From Flavivirga spongiicola (GTDB taxonomy: Bacteria > Bacteroidota > Bacteroidia > Flavobacteriales > Flavobacteriaceae): a DNA stretch of 64,000 nt. Under the pieces are notes generated by a model, which was not told the origin of the DNA, did not search any database, and saw only the letters and a list, made by a program, of their open reading frames with translations. Made by a program: the position numbers and the translations under genes. Numbering within the stretch: the first letter of the stretch is position 1; every line of letters begins with the position of its first letter. The stretch spans positions 2,205,001-2,269,000 of the forward strand of contig NZ_JAUOEO010000001.1 in NCBI RefSeq assembly GCF_030540825.1, given 5' to 3'. Positions 1-9,403 of the stretch are shown here, in pieces.

Positions 1-1
1 A

Positions 2-1765
2 GTGACGTTTAGCATCCCCGAAGAAAGAGTTGATCATGCCTATCGGGCAGCAATGGTACACCTTATATTAGCCACAAGAGAGGAAGAAGGTAGAAAACGT
101 CAAGGAAGTGGACTGCCATACGACGGATTGTTTCTTAACGACTATTCAGATATGCGTTTGGCTTACGATGTACTAGGTCTTTATGATTATGTGAATGTAA
201 ATACGCCTTGGCTTATAGAGCAACAAACAGAAAGCGGCATGTTTATAGACAAAAGTTTGAGCCACGGACAAGAAATATTGGCCTCTCATGGACAAGCGCT
301 TTTCAGTATGGCACACCATTATACAATGAGTCAGGATAAAGCATATATAAAAGCAGCATACCCCTCAATAAAAAAAGGAGTAGAATGGATCGAGAACGAA
401 CATAAGACACATGAGAATGGACTGCTACGTACCTCCACTCCTTATGACAATGAAATGATAAAAGGGTATTATACCAGTCATAACCTATGGGGGATTTTAG
501 GGCTAAGAAGTGCAATTAATGTAGCACGATCTTTAAACAAGCAAGAAGATGTTGCTAATTGGGCAGCATTGCACGAAACCTATCTCACAGCAATAAAAAA
601 AGCTGTTAAAACCAGTACAAAAGAAGGTCATTATTTACCACCCGGATTATATGACTATATGATAGGCGAAGACGCCAGAGCTGGATTTAAGGAATATAGA
701 ACCAACCAAGATTGGGAAAATATGCTTTTGTTATATCCAACAGAACTTTTAGAAACCAAAGACCCCATAGTAATGGGGACCCTGGAGACCATTCGCAAAA
801 GCAAATATAGAGAAGGGGTTATGACCTATAGAAACGGTATGCATTTACATCAGTATATAACCTATAATCAAGCACAACAATATATGGCAGCAGGTTATTA
901 TAAACGTGCACTCACAGATTTTTATCATATTATGTTGCACAATGGATCAGTACATGAAGGTTTTGAAAATCTGGTAGACCCGTGGGAAGATCGTGATCCA
1001 GACCCATCACCATCACCCCATGCATGGGCAGCAGCGAAAACAGTTGTTTTTACAAGAAATATGCTTGTACGTGAATACGGAGGTCAAGCTGGGCTTGACC
1101 CTAAAGAGCGTAATCTTTATTTATTTTCGTTGCTATCGCCAGAATGGGCAAAAGAAGGACAGTACGTTGAAATTAAAAACGCTGTAACCGAAATGGGAGA
1201 TATTTCAGCAAAAATAGATTTCAACAGCACAGGAGCAGAAATAGTAGTCCAATCAAATTTTCATCAATTCCCACAATACATAGCTATTCCGACACCCTAT
1301 TTTAAAACATTTGAGAGTTTTGAAAGCAATGCCAAAAATTATTTTGAGAAAGATGGTATGCTCTATTTTAGTTCGGAAGTGAGTCAAATTACTATAAAAT
1401 GGAAAGACAAAAACCTTGAAGAAGAATACAATTACCAAGACATATTAAAGGCATATAGGTCAGAGCCAAATATACAATGGAAGGGATATGATGGTTTGGG
1501 AAGCCCTAAGCCAGCTATGCAGTTAATGGATGGTGAAGCAGGAGAATTAATAGCTATTGAAGGAGAAGAAGGCTATTTATTAGATGATGAGAAAAACTAT
1601 CCGGCAGAACATTTAAGTTTCAAACTAGTAGAAAAAACATTTAAAAAAGAATATAAAAGAAGATTTGAAGAGTACCTCAAAGCTGGTGAAAAAGCGATTG
1701 ATGTAACTCCTCTAAAAATATTGACTCCAGAAGAGCGAAAACAATTGTTTGAAAAGAAGAAGTAA
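2..1765 (+). CDS. Six-hairpin (alpha/alpha)6 glycosidase, 5' end cut by window
   Basis: The reading frame is open to the left window edge, and the GTG at base 2 is not a credible start, so this is the C-terminal 587 residues of a longer protein. The first ~370 residues are rich in paired helices with aromatic and acidic residues typical of toroidal glycosidases (YDGLFLNDYSD, STPYDNEMIKG, TNQDWENMLLLYP, VHEGFENLVDPWEDRD). About 200 residues of beta-rich sequence follow, as in the C-terminal sandwich of these enzymes. I cannot assign a GH family: trehalase-, GH63- and rhamnosidase-like relatives share this fold. No signal peptide can be judged because the N terminus is missing. A terminator-like hairpin follows at about 70 bases. 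Its role is probably periplasmic sugar degradation; this is an inference from fold only. Confidence 0.55.
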   Translation: MTFSIPEERVDHAYRAAMVHLILATREEEGRKRQGSGLPYDGLFLNDYSDMRLAYDVLGLYDYVNVNTPWLIEQQTESGMFIDKSLSHGQEILASHGQALFSMAHHYTMSQDKAYIKAAYPSIKKGVEWIENEHKTHENGLLRTSTPYDNEMIKGYYTSHNLWGILGLRSAINVARSLNKQEDVANWAALHETYLTAIKKAVKTSTKEGHYLPPGLYDYMIGEDARAGFKEYRTNQDWENMLLLYPTELLETKDPIVMGTLETIRKSKYREGVMTYRNGMHLHQYITYNQAQQYMAAGYYKRALTDFYHIMLHNGSVHEGFENLVDPWEDRDPDPSPSPHAWAAAKTVVFTRNMLVREYGGQAGLDPKERNLYLFSLLSPEWAKEGQYVEIKNAVTEMGDISAKIDFNSTGAEIVVQSNFHQFPQYIAIPTPYFKTFESFESNAKNYFEKDGMLYFSSEVSQITIKWKDKNLEEEYNYQDILKAYRSEPNIQWKGYDGLGSPKPAMQLMDGEAGELIAIEGEEGYLLDDEKNYPAEHLSFKLVEKTFKKEYKRRFEEYLKAGEKAIDVTPLKILTPEERKQLFEKKK

Positions 1766-1832
1766 TGGTATTTTGAGTGGTTTTATCCATTTATCTGTTT
1801 TTTATAAGAAAAACCAAGATATAAATAAGAGA

Positions 1833-1860
1833 GAAATCTTTTTAAGAGATTTCGTTTTTT
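1833..1860 (+). terminator. Intrinsic terminator after the glycosidase
   Basis: A 7-bp stem (GAAATCT paired with AGATTTC, 7-base loop) is followed by CG and a run of six T on the plus strand. It lies 68 bases after the stop codon of the glycosidase gene and would end its transcript. Confidence 0.6.
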
Positions 1861-2588
1861 AAAAAGTTTTATCGGACACTACTGATTATCAAATTAATTA
1901 TCGCTTTTACAAAATCAGTAACCGCGAAGACCAAGGATTTACTTTATGATAACCATTGACTAATACAGGTGAATTTTTAGATAAATAAGCAATACTATTT
2001 TATATTTAAATTTACCGTAATAAAACGCCCTTTTTTTCCTTCTATTTCAAAAGAAAAACATGTGCTCAGCTTGACTGGGTAGAAACCGTAACGAAGGCTA
2101 TGATTTGTTTTTATTATTCATATAAAGAAAAGAATCATCATTTTCTTTAAGGACAAATTCAAATATAAAAAGGTATAGCCTATGGCGATAAAGTTACGAT
2201 TAGTTTAAAACCTAGAGAAATGAACATTTTGGATTTTAATTAAAGTAAGAACGTAATAATTATTTCAGTGCAAAACCCAAAACACTTTAAAGTAAACTGT
2301 CCCTTATATGGGAATTAACTAATTGTCATAATAATTAAAGGTAGAGTTTGGTAAAGTATTAAGTTTCCCCTATTTCAGTTTTATAAAACTGTGTATTTAC
2401 CAATGTTTTAACTGAGTAGTGCAATGGGGAGATTTTCAATAGATGCTCAAACCTTTATGATCTATACTACTCCATATAACTTTTAGAACAGAGAAGAGTG
2501 CTTTCAAAACTCCATATAACTGCACTACACTATACTTATACCCAAATTGGTATAATAAGTAGAGCAAGTGGAACGACTTTTAAAATCA
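1861..2588. other. Gene-free stretch with palindromes and a direct repeat
   Basis: No convincing gene in any frame. I see a perfect 16-bp palindrome (CAGTTTTATAAAACTG) at 2376-2391, a 13-base direct repeat (ACTCCATATAACT) at 2469-2481 and 2509-2521, and an inverted pair GTAGTGCA/TGCACTAC at 2416-2423 and 2521-2528 that encloses the direct repeats. Short peptide-like stretches around 1900-2100 may be remains of a gene but could not be identified. Confidence 0.4.
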
Positions 2589-2620
2589 AGCCTCACAGTG
2601 ATGTGAGGCTTTTTCTTTTT
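2589..2620 (+). terminator. Strong rho-independent terminator
   Basis: A 9-bp perfect stem (AGCCTCACA with TGTGAGGCT) with loop GTGA is followed directly by a T-rich run. It points along the plus strand but is ~820 bases from the nearest plus-strand stop codon. It therefore probably terminates an unrecognised or lost plus-strand transcript, for example a small RNA starting in the gene-free stretch before it. Confidence 0.7.
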
Positions 2621-2824
2621 TAAAGGTTTTAGCATAGGTTAAACAAATTATCTTTTTATTTACCACCTCTATTTTTGTTTCAACTTTAATTTAACAACTT
2701 GATATTAAAATTATTAGTTAATATTTGTCAAGAAACACCAGCGTTTTTAATATTTCCATTTGTTAATTGGTGTTATTTGTGTTTCCTTTGATCGGTTTTA
2801 AAATATGAGCAAGAATAAATCTTC

Positions 2825-2899
2825 TGCTTAATCAACCGAGTGAGGGTTTTCCACAGGAAAATCGGACGCAAAAAAAGAGTACTATCCTTTGATTAAGCA
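2825..2899. repeat. 11-bp inverted repeat at the 3' end of aceA
   Basis: TGCTTAATCAA at 2825-2835 is perfectly inverted at 2889-2899, where it overlaps the aceA stop codon. The 53 bases between contain a small hairpin (TTTTCC-ACA-GGAAAA). It could fold at the 3' end of the aceBA transcript or mark a small inserted element. I see no other copy in this window. Confidence 0.5.
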
Positions 2900-4518
2900 C
2901 TTAATTTTTTTTGAACTTTATTGGCTTTAGATTTAACTTCAAACTGATTACTTGTATTCTTTTTTCCTCCGGCTTTTAATGCTTTGTCTCCAGCAAAGAG
3001 GGTTTTGTGATCATCCCCTAAATCCGAACCTGCCATGCGTTGATGTTTTACACAAGAAACGCCTTTGCGAATTTCTTGTCTCTGAACATCTCTTACATAA
3101 GCCAACATGCCTTCTTCTCCAAAATATCCTTCAGTTAAATCATTCATATGAAGTGCTGTAGTATGATAAGTTGGTAGCGTAATTAAATGATGGAAAATCC
3201 CAGCATCTCTTGCACCATCTATTTGGAACTTTCTAATATTCGCATCAGCACGATAGCATAATTCCGAATCATCATATTGTACGTCCATTAAATTATTTCT
3301 ATCATAAGCTGTCATGTTTTCACCTTCCGAAAGCATTTCTTCATATGCCTGATTACGGAAATTTAATGTCCAGTTAAAAGATGGTGAATTATTGTAAACC
3401 AATTTAGCATTAGGAACAACTTCTTTAATTCTGTTTACCATATGAGCAATTTGCTTAACATTTGGCGTTGGAGTTTCTATCCATAGTAAGTCGGCACCAT
3501 TCTGAAGACTTGTAATACAATCTAACACAACTCTATCTATGTTTGAACCCTTTTTAAATTTATATAAACCATTAGCTAATCTTACGGGACGTACTAATTT
3601 ACCATCTCTTTTCAGAAGTACATCATCTTCTTTGGCATCGTTAATCATTATTTCTTCTGCTTCTACAAAAGCTAAATATTTAGAAGCTAAATCTCCAGGC
3701 TCTTGACTAACTGGTAATTTTTGGGTTAAACCAGCACCTTCAGAATCTGTTCTTGCAACTATAATTCCGTCATCAATTCCTAACTCTAAAAACGCATATC
3801 TAATAGCATTTAATTTAGCAATAAAATCTTCATGAGGTACAGTCACTTTTCCATCTTGATGCCCACATTGTTTGGCATCAGAAACTTGGTTTTCAATTTG
3901 AATAGCACAAGCGCCAGCTTCAATCATTTTTTTTGTTAGTAAGTAGGTCGCTTCTTCATTTCCAAAACCTGCATCAATATCAGCAATAATAGGGACAATG
4001 TGTGTTTCGTAGTTGTCAATTTGATCTTGCACGTCTTCCCCATTTTCAAGTCTTTTAAATAAATCATTTAGCTCTATAGCATCTGCTTGACGTAAGAAAT
4101 CATAAATTTCTTTTATTAATGACGGAACAGCCGTTTTTTCGTGCATGGATTGATCTGGCAAAGGCCCAAATTCTGAACGTAATGCAGCCACCATCCATCC
4201 AGACAGATACAAGTACTTTTTGTTAGTAGTTTTATAATGTTTTTTAACAGCTATCATTTTTTGCTGCGCCACAAAACCATGCCAGCAACCCATAGATTGA
4301 GTGTATTTAGATGAATCTGTATCATACTCTGCCATATCTTTTCTCATAAGAGCGGCTGTATGTTTAGCGATATCTAAACCTGTTTTAAAGCGATTCTGAA
4401 CAACCATTCTAGCTGCGCTTTCAGGATGTATTGCATTCCAAGTTTCTCCGTACTTTTTTTTAAGGTTTTTTACAGTTTGTAATGCAGAACGATAATTTGT
4501 TTGTGGTAAATTTTTCAT
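2893..4518 (-). CDS. aceA: Isocitrate lyase
   Basis: Splits isocitrate into glyoxylate and succinate, the first step of the glyoxylate shunt, which permits growth on acetate and fatty acids. The 541-residue length fits the longer bacterial form (about 530 residues). The family signature appears as KQCGH with the catalytic Cys at 218, followed by GKVTVP. The metal/substrate motif DIDAGFGN lies at about 180-187. In the common signature the second residue is Lys (KKCGH); here it is Gln217, as in some long-form members. It is the second gene of an aceB-aceA pair on the minus strand, 73 bases after aceB, and the pair faces away from a RamB/ScfR-type regulator. Cytosolic. Confidence 0.95.
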   Translation of the reverse strand: MKNLPQTNYRSALQTVKNLKKKYGETWNAIHPESAARMVVQNRFKTGLDIAKHTAALMRKDMAEYDTDSSKYTQSMGCWHGFVAQQKMIAVKKHYKTTNKKYLYLSGWMVAALRSEFGPLPDQSMHEKTAVPSLIKEIYDFLRQADAIELNDLFKRLENGEDVQDQIDNYETHIVPIIADIDAGFGNEEATYLLTKKMIEAGACAIQIENQVSDAKQCGHQDGKVTVPHEDFIAKLNAIRYAFLELGIDDGIIVARTDSEGAGLTQKLPVSQEPGDLASKYLAFVEAEEIMINDAKEDDVLLKRDGKLVRPVRLANGLYKFKKGSNIDRVVLDCITSLQNGADLLWIETPTPNVKQIAHMVNRIKEVVPNAKLVYNNSPSFNWTLNFRNQAYEEMLSEGENMTAYDRNNLMDVQYDDSELCYRADANIRKFQIDGARDAGIFHHLITLPTYHTTALHMNDLTEGYFGEEGMLAYVRDVQRQEIRKGVSCVKHQRMAGSDLGDDHKTLFAGDKALKAGGKKNTSNQFEVKSKANKVQKKLSA

Positions 4519-4591
4519 AATTTTGTTATAAGTTATTTATTATTAATAATTAGATCCTGTTGATTGTTACCGCAATCGCAGGATTGTTTTT

Positions 4592-6190
4592 TTATATGTA
4601 TTGATAGGCAGGAAGTGTTAAAAACTCTTCAAACTCTTCTGATTGAACTAGTTTATCAAAAAGTGCTATAGCTACTTCAAATTTTGTTTTTTTGATAGCA
4701 ACTTCTCCATGCTCTTTTATGATTTTTTCAACTTCATCATCAAAAAACTCAGTGTAGAGTTCAAGGTTAAACTTTCTACCATCTTCTAGTGTTGCTTCGT
4801 TTTTTAACCATTGCCATACTTGCGTTCTTGATATTTCGGCAGTTGCTGCATCTTCCATTAAATTATAGAGAGCTACAGCTCCATGACCTCTTAACCAAGC
4901 TTCTGTATATAGAATTCCAACGTTAATATTTTTTCTTACACCTTCTTCTGTAACCGTCCCTTTTGGAATTTCAACCAGATCTTGTTCCGTAATACTAATA
5001 TCATCTTTAGTGACATTTAGTTGGTTTGGTGTTGGCATGTGTTTATTGAATTCTGCCATGGCTACAGCAACTAATGCTGGATGCGCTACCCATGTCCCGT
5101 CATGACCATTTTTAACTTCACGTTCTTTATCCATTCGTACTTTTTCTAAAGCAGCAGCATTGGCTTTTTCATTATTTTTAATAGGAATTTGAGCAGCCAT
5201 TCCACCCATGGCGTGGACACCTCGTTTATGACAGCGTTGTATTACCAACTTAGAGTACGCGTCCATAAAAGGAGTAGTCATGGTTACTTGATCTCTATTG
5301 GGTACTATAAAATGGAGATGATTTCTGAATTTTTTGATGTATGAGAAAATATAATCCCAGCGACCACAGTTTAAACCAGCCATATGATCTTTAAGCTCAT
5401 AGATGATTTCGTCTAGTTGAAAGCTCGCGGTAATGGTTTCAATTAATACCGTTGCTTTAAATGTACCTATAGGAATTTCTAAATATTCTTGAGCAAAATT
5501 AAACACCTCATTCCACCAGCGCGCTTCTGTATAATGTTCTAATTTTGGGAGATAAAAGTAAGGTGCTGTGCCATTTTTTAACAAGGTTTTTGTATTGTGA
5601 AATACATAGAGGCCAAAATCAACTAAACTACCAGAAGCTTCTTCATTGTTAATTATAATATGTCTTTCATTTAGATGTAAACCTCTTGGGCGAATCATTA
5701 AAACAGCTGTTTTTTCATTTAACTGGTATGACTTACTGCGCTTTGCATCAAAAAGAGAGATCGTCTTCTCATTAGCATCTATTAGATTTTTCTGACCTTC
5801 AATTGTGTTTTCCCAAGTAGGTGCATTGCTATCTTCAAAATCTGCCATAAATGTTTTTGCTCCAGAGTTAAGCGCGTTGATTACCATTTTTCTGTCGACA
5901 GGCCCAGTAATTTCAACACGTCTATCTTGCAAATCGTGAGGAATGGGCGCTGCCACCCAATCACGTTCTCTTATATCTTTTGTTTCTTTCGGAAATTCAG
6001 GGAATTTACCTTGATCAAAAATGGCTTGTTGCTCTTTTCTTTTATTAAGTAATTGCAATCTTTTATCATTGAAGTTTTCATGCAACTTGCTAATAAAAGC
6101 AAGAGCATCACCTGTTAAGACTTCAGGAAAATAGTTGTTCATGCCTCTTTCAAATTGAACTTTTGACTGTTTTGTCAGTATATTTTGCAT
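4592..6190 (-). CDS. aceB: Malate synthase A
   Basis: Condenses glyoxylate with acetyl-CoA to malate, the second step of the glyoxylate shunt. At 532 residues it has the size of the A isoform. Visible motifs are MIRPRGLHLNE (165-175) with the active-site Arg region, the family signature KATVLIETITASFQLDEI (245-262) with Glu251, and GRWDYIFSYIKKF (276-288). It is the first gene of the aceB-aceA operon; its start lies ~110 bases from the divergent regulator. Transcription probably starts within 6190-6300, next to a 14-bp palindrome that is a good operator candidate. Confidence 0.95.
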   Translation of the reverse strand: MQNILTKQSKVQFERGMNNYFPEVLTGDALAFISKLHENFNDKRLQLLNKRKEQQAIFDQGKFPEFPKETKDIRERDWVAAPIPHDLQDRRVEITGPVDRKMVINALNSGAKTFMADFEDSNAPTWENTIEGQKNLIDANEKTISLFDAKRSKSYQLNEKTAVLMIRPRGLHLNERHIIINNEEASGSLVDFGLYVFHNTKTLLKNGTAPYFYLPKLEHYTEARWWNEVFNFAQEYLEIPIGTFKATVLIETITASFQLDEIIYELKDHMAGLNCGRWDYIFSYIKKFRNHLHFIVPNRDQVTMTTPFMDAYSKLVIQRCHKRGVHAMGGMAAQIPIKNNEKANAAALEKVRMDKEREVKNGHDGTWVAHPALVAVAMAEFNKHMPTPNQLNVTKDDISITEQDLVEIPKGTVTEEGVRKNINVGILYTEAWLRGHGAVALYNLMEDAATAEISRTQVWQWLKNEATLEDGRKFNLELYTEFFDDEVEKIIKEHGEVAIKKTKFEVAIALFDKLVQSEEFEEFLTLPAYQYI

Positions 6191-6242
6191 CGGTTTATAG
6201 AATTTGTTTGAACAATGATAGAATTTTTTTTCTTAAAAAACA

Positions 6243-6256
6243 AGCGAACGTTCGCT
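6243..6256. promoter_or_regulatory. Palindromic operator candidate between aceB and the regulator
   Basis: The sequence AGCGAACGTTCGCT is a perfect 14-bp palindrome in the ~110-bp divergent intergenic region. A further TTCGCAAA, repeating the half-site TTCGC, lies at 6287-6294. The natural candidate binder is the adjacent ScfR/RamB-type protein, which in actinobacteria regulates the same genes. The known RamB site is different, so the assignment is inference. Confidence 0.55.
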
Positions 6257-6300
6257 AAAACGATAAAGTTCACATAAATTAGTTTATTCGCAAATTATGT

Positions 6301-6308
6301 TATCTTTG
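6301..6308 (+). promoter_or_regulatory. Bacteroidota -7 box decides the start of the regulator gene
   Basis: TATCTTTG matches the Bacteroidota -7 consensus TAnnTTTG. It falls between two possible ATG starts (6297 and 6318). If it is used, transcription begins near 6313-6316, so translation must start at 6318, almost without a leader. Confidence 0.45.
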
Positions 6309-6317
6309 AAAGCAATT

Positions 6318-7793
6318 ATGGAAGAAGATTATATTAAATTAATTTTTGGGTTAAAACTTAAGCAATTAAGAACCGCAAAAGGCTTGTCATTGTTTGGCTT
6401 GTCAAAACTCACAGGTTTATCGAAATCGTATCTTAACGAAATTGAAAAAGGGAAAAAATATCCAAAGCCAGATAAAATTGTCATCCTTTCTGAAAAGTTA
6501 GACGTACCCTACGACCATATAGTTTCTTTAAAATTAGATAATAACCTCGCGCCTATAGGTGAAATTTTGCGATCAAATATATTAAAGGAAATTCCGTTAG
6601 AGATCTTTGGGATTAAGGAAAGCAATTTAATTGATATTGTAGCGAATGCTCCGGCAAAAGTCAATGCCTTTATAAGTACGATTATAGAAATAGCAAAACA
6701 TTATAGCTTTGGTAAAGAGAGTTTTTATCTGGCATCGTTGCGTTCGTTCCAAGAAGCCAATAACAACTATTTTGATGGCGTTGAACAGAGTGTCCTGAAA
6801 TTTGCCACAACCTATCAGATAGACCTGAATAGGCCTATTTTATCTAAAGAATTGGAAGATATTTTAATTGAAGAATATGGATATATTATTAAAGAAAGTG
6901 AATTAGGTAAATATGAGGCTTTAGAAAATTTGCGTTCTGTTTTTGTACCTAAAACCAAAACACTATTGCTTGCTGATGGTATAGACGAAAGGCAACGCTC
7001 GTTTATTTATTCTAAAGAAATTGCGTATAATTTTTTAGAAATTACGGATAGATTATATACTTTTCCGTGGATAAAATTTGAGAGCTTTGATCATGTACTT
7101 AATAATTTATATGCTTCATATTTTGCAGGAGCGCTAATCATTCCTAAAAAGGAATTGATATTGCAATTAGAGACTGTTTTTGAGAAAGAAACTTTTGACG
7201 AAGTCTTATTTCTTAAAATGTTTGAAGCTTTTAATGCTTCACCAGAATCATTCTATCAGCGTTTAACCAATATCTTACCTAAAGCATTTAATATTCAGAA
7301 TTTATTTTTTTTAAGATTTACGCATAAGGCAGATAGCGAAAAATATCATTTAAAAAAGGAACTTCATATATCACATCAACATTCACCTCGCGCCTATGAA
7401 ACCAATGAGCATTATTGTAGACGTTGGGTGTCTTTAAAAGTTTTAAAAGATATTAACAAAAGTAAAAAGACTCATGAATTTGATATTCAAATTTCTAATT
7501 ATGTAGGTGATGATACAAAGTATTTAGTATTATCATCTGCGACTAAAGATCCTTTTAAAGACAATCAATATAGAAGCATTAGTATTGGGTTGCTGATTAA
7601 TAAACAATTGGAACGCAAATTAAAATTTTTAGATGATAAAGCTATTAAAACACAAGAGGTGGGAGTAACTTGCGAGCGTTGTGCTATTAAAGACTGCAAG
7701 GTTAGGCAAGCTCCAGCAATTATTTTAGACAAAGTAGCTAAAAACAAAAAGATAGAAATAATTGTTGAAGAATTAAATACTAAGTTCGGCTAA
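6318..7793 (+). CDS. XRE-family regulator of short-chain fatty acid/acetate metabolism (RamB/ScfR type)
   Basis: An N-terminal helix-turn-helix (about residues 5-60; motifs LKQLRTAKGLSLFGLSKLTGLSKSYLNEIEKG split over the first helices) is followed by an IrrE-like middle region and a long C-terminal domain ending in CERCAIKDCKVR, the Cys-rich tail typical of ScfR proteins. Relatives such as RamB control acetate and glyoxylate-shunt genes, and this gene is divergent from aceB-aceA, so it is probably their regulator. A longer start at 6297 is possible, but that ATG lies upstream of a -7 box (6301-6308), so I prefer the ATG at 6318 (491 residues). The effector may be an acyl-CoA, by analogy only. 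Confidence 0.85.
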   Translation: MEEDYIKLIFGLKLKQLRTAKGLSLFGLSKLTGLSKSYLNEIEKGKKYPKPDKIVILSEKLDVPYDHIVSLKLDNNLAPIGEILRSNILKEIPLEIFGIKESNLIDIVANAPAKVNAFISTIIEIAKHYSFGKESFYLASLRSFQEANNNYFDGVEQSVLKFATTYQIDLNRPILSKELEDILIEEYGYIIKESELGKYEALENLRSVFVPKTKTLLLADGIDERQRSFIYSKEIAYNFLEITDRLYTFPWIKFESFDHVLNNLYASYFAGALIIPKKELILQLETVFEKETFDEVLFLKMFEAFNASPESFYQRLTNILPKAFNIQNLFFLRFTHKADSEKYHLKKELHISHQHSPRAYETNEHYCRRWVSLKVLKDINKSKKTHEFDIQISNYVGDDTKYLVLSSATKDPFKDNQYRSISIGLLINKQLERKLKFLDDKAIKTQEVGVTCERCAIKDCKVRQAPAIILDKVAKNKKIEIIVEELNTKFG

Positions 7794-7935
7794 AATTTTT
7801 AATTTGAAGGTTCGCTGCAACGCTTGGTTACTTTGTCATTTTTAAAATACAGAAATGATGTATTCAAAACTCTCTATTGCTCCAATGACGTTTTATATTA
7901 CCATATTTTATGTTAAAACAAGTGAGGTCATGCAT

Positions 7936-8115
7936 AAGAGGCTGTCTAAAAAGTGTCATTCTGAATATTACCGAGAAACAAAATATATTTTGTTTAGAAG
8001 GTAGCAGCGAAGCTGTGAAGAATCTCTTTAAAACATAATATGTTGATTTATAAAATGATAAGATTCTTCACTATGTTCTGAATGACAAAACATATTACTT
8101 TTTAGACAGCCTCTT
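7936..8115. repeat. MITE-like element with 19-bp terminal inverted repeats
   Basis: AAGAGGCTGTCTAAAAAGT at 7936-7954 is perfectly inverted at 8097-8115. Just inside, TGTCATTCTGAA is nearly inverted again (TTCTGAATGACA), so the 180-bp unit could fold on itself. It has no coding capacity. Such units are common between flavobacterial genes, and it may have been mobilised by a transposase encoded elsewhere. No clear target-site duplication was seen. Confidence 0.65.
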
Positions 8116-8446
8116 TATTTAAAATGTTTTGGACGAGAAGCCTGTATCGAGCATAATCGAGATGAGTTCAAGTGGGATCACTAGTAAAATCAAGACTTCA
8201 CGGAGTTTTTATTCTTTGAAGCTTTTTTATTTAACTCGCTGTTTAAAACCAGCCTCCATATTTTTTCTCCCGGAATCGTATAGAATATCTATATCGATCT
8301 GCTTTTACTTCTCTTTAGTTACTGTTGCACTGATCTTTAGGGGGCTTTTTATTTGCGCGCGTTTACGGTGATAAAACAAACCATAAATGCTAAAATTGTC
8401 AGGTAATTTGTTACTGTTTTTATTCGTCCAAACTATTTAATGATCA
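8116..8446. other. Gene-free stretch downstream of the phosphoesterase locus
   Basis: An 80-codon open frame on the plus strand here has no recognisable domain and no good start context, so I do not call it a gene. No strong terminator hairpin was found for the minus-strand locus that ends at 8447. Confidence 0.35.
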
Positions 8447-9385
8447 TTATTTTTTAATGAATATTGATTCTGGCACTTCACCAGTCCAAGAAAGTGGAAT
8501 GTTTTTTATTCCAAATAAATGGGCTATGGTTGTTGCTGTATTCACTGAATTATTTGGCTCTGTAAGTTTTCCTTTTTGTATCCCCGGACCTGTAATTGCC
8601 CATGGCACTTCTAATTCCTGCTTGGTTTTGCCTCCATGTCCTCTTTTTGGATCTCCTCCATGATCAGTGAAGAACATGAAATGTGTATCACCATAAAGTT
8701 TTTCTTTTTTCAATTTTTTTATAAATGCTCCTATATGCACATCTACCTCTTCTATTGAAGCGATATATTCTGGTGACATCCACCCGTGGTTATGTCCCGC
8801 ATGGTCGGTATGTACTGAATATAAAAAGACTAAAGTAGGATAGTCTTTATTAGTCTTAATGAAATTAAAAGCTTGACCATAATTTTTTAGATATTCATCA
8901 TTATCTTCAAAACTAACTTCATCAAAATAACGTGGATTCATTGAATTAATTAATTCTGCCCAATTATAATAAAATGCTGTTTTTATGGTTGGAACTTCTT
9001 CTTTTAATAATTTAAAGATTGAAGGATAATAACCATCTTTATCTTTTTCAATTGCTGGTAATACTATTTTATCTTTTTGCCAACTGTTACTTAAAACGCC
9101 ATGTTGCTCTGGTCCACTGCCTGTTAAATGTGAAGTCCAATTTGGCAAGGTTACCGAAGGCATTACATTACGCGTGGTTAGTGATAAAACGCCATCCTCC
9201 ATAAGTTTATCTAAGTTTGGGGTTTTTGCTGTATTATAACCATCTACACTTATACCATCTAAACCAAGGATAACAACGCGTTTAGATATAGGTTCCTCTT
9301 TTTGATTTTTATCACTACAACTTGCTAGCAATGATAAACAAAACAACAGTAAAACATAACTTGTACTTTTCATAATTTTTCTCAT
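8447..9385 (-). CDS. NPP-type phosphodiesterase / nucleotide pyrophosphatase lipoprotein
   Basis: Member of the alkaline phosphatase superfamily, NPP branch, which hydrolyses phosphodiesters (nucleotides, or choline-type head groups in NPP6/7). A lipobox LASC gives a lipidated Cys23, so it is probably anchored facing the periplasm or cell surface. Metal and nucleophile residues are present: GLDG with Asp43, the loop MPSVTLPNWTS with candidate nucleophile Thr79, VHTDHAGH (Asp194, His198), FTDHGG (Asp241, His242) and His250. At 312 residues it is shorter than many NPPs. It is the last gene of the packed minus-strand locus. Phosphonoacetate hydrolase belongs to the same superfamily, so the substrate cannot be fixed from sequence alone. 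Confidence 0.8.
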   Translation of the reverse strand: MRKIMKSTSYVLLLFCLSLLASCSDKNQKEEPISKRVVILGLDGISVDGYNTAKTPNLDKLMEDGVLSLTTRNVMPSVTLPNWTSHLTGSGPEQHGVLSNSWQKDKIVLPAIEKDKDGYYPSIFKLLKEEVPTIKTAFYYNWAELINSMNPRYFDEVSFEDNDEYLKNYGQAFNFIKTNKDYPTLVFLYSVHTDHAGHNHGWMSPEYIASIEEVDVHIGAFIKKLKKEKLYGDTHFMFFTDHGGDPKRGHGGKTKQELEVPWAITGPGIQKGKLTEPNNSVNTATTIAHLFGIKNIPLSWTGEVPESIFIKK

Positions 9386-9403
9386 TTTTATTATTTTTTA
9401 AAA

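Noticed and set aside
2..4. GTG at the left window edge as start of the glycosidase
   Set aside because: The frame is open to the edge and the protein begins in the middle of a fold, so the true start lies outside.
2469..2521. Direct repeats as a CRISPR remnant
   Set aside because: Only two 13-base copies, no further units and no cas genes in the window.
8129..8371. 80-codon plus-strand frame
   Set aside because: No domain, no credible start signal, odd hydrophobic composition; treated as chance.
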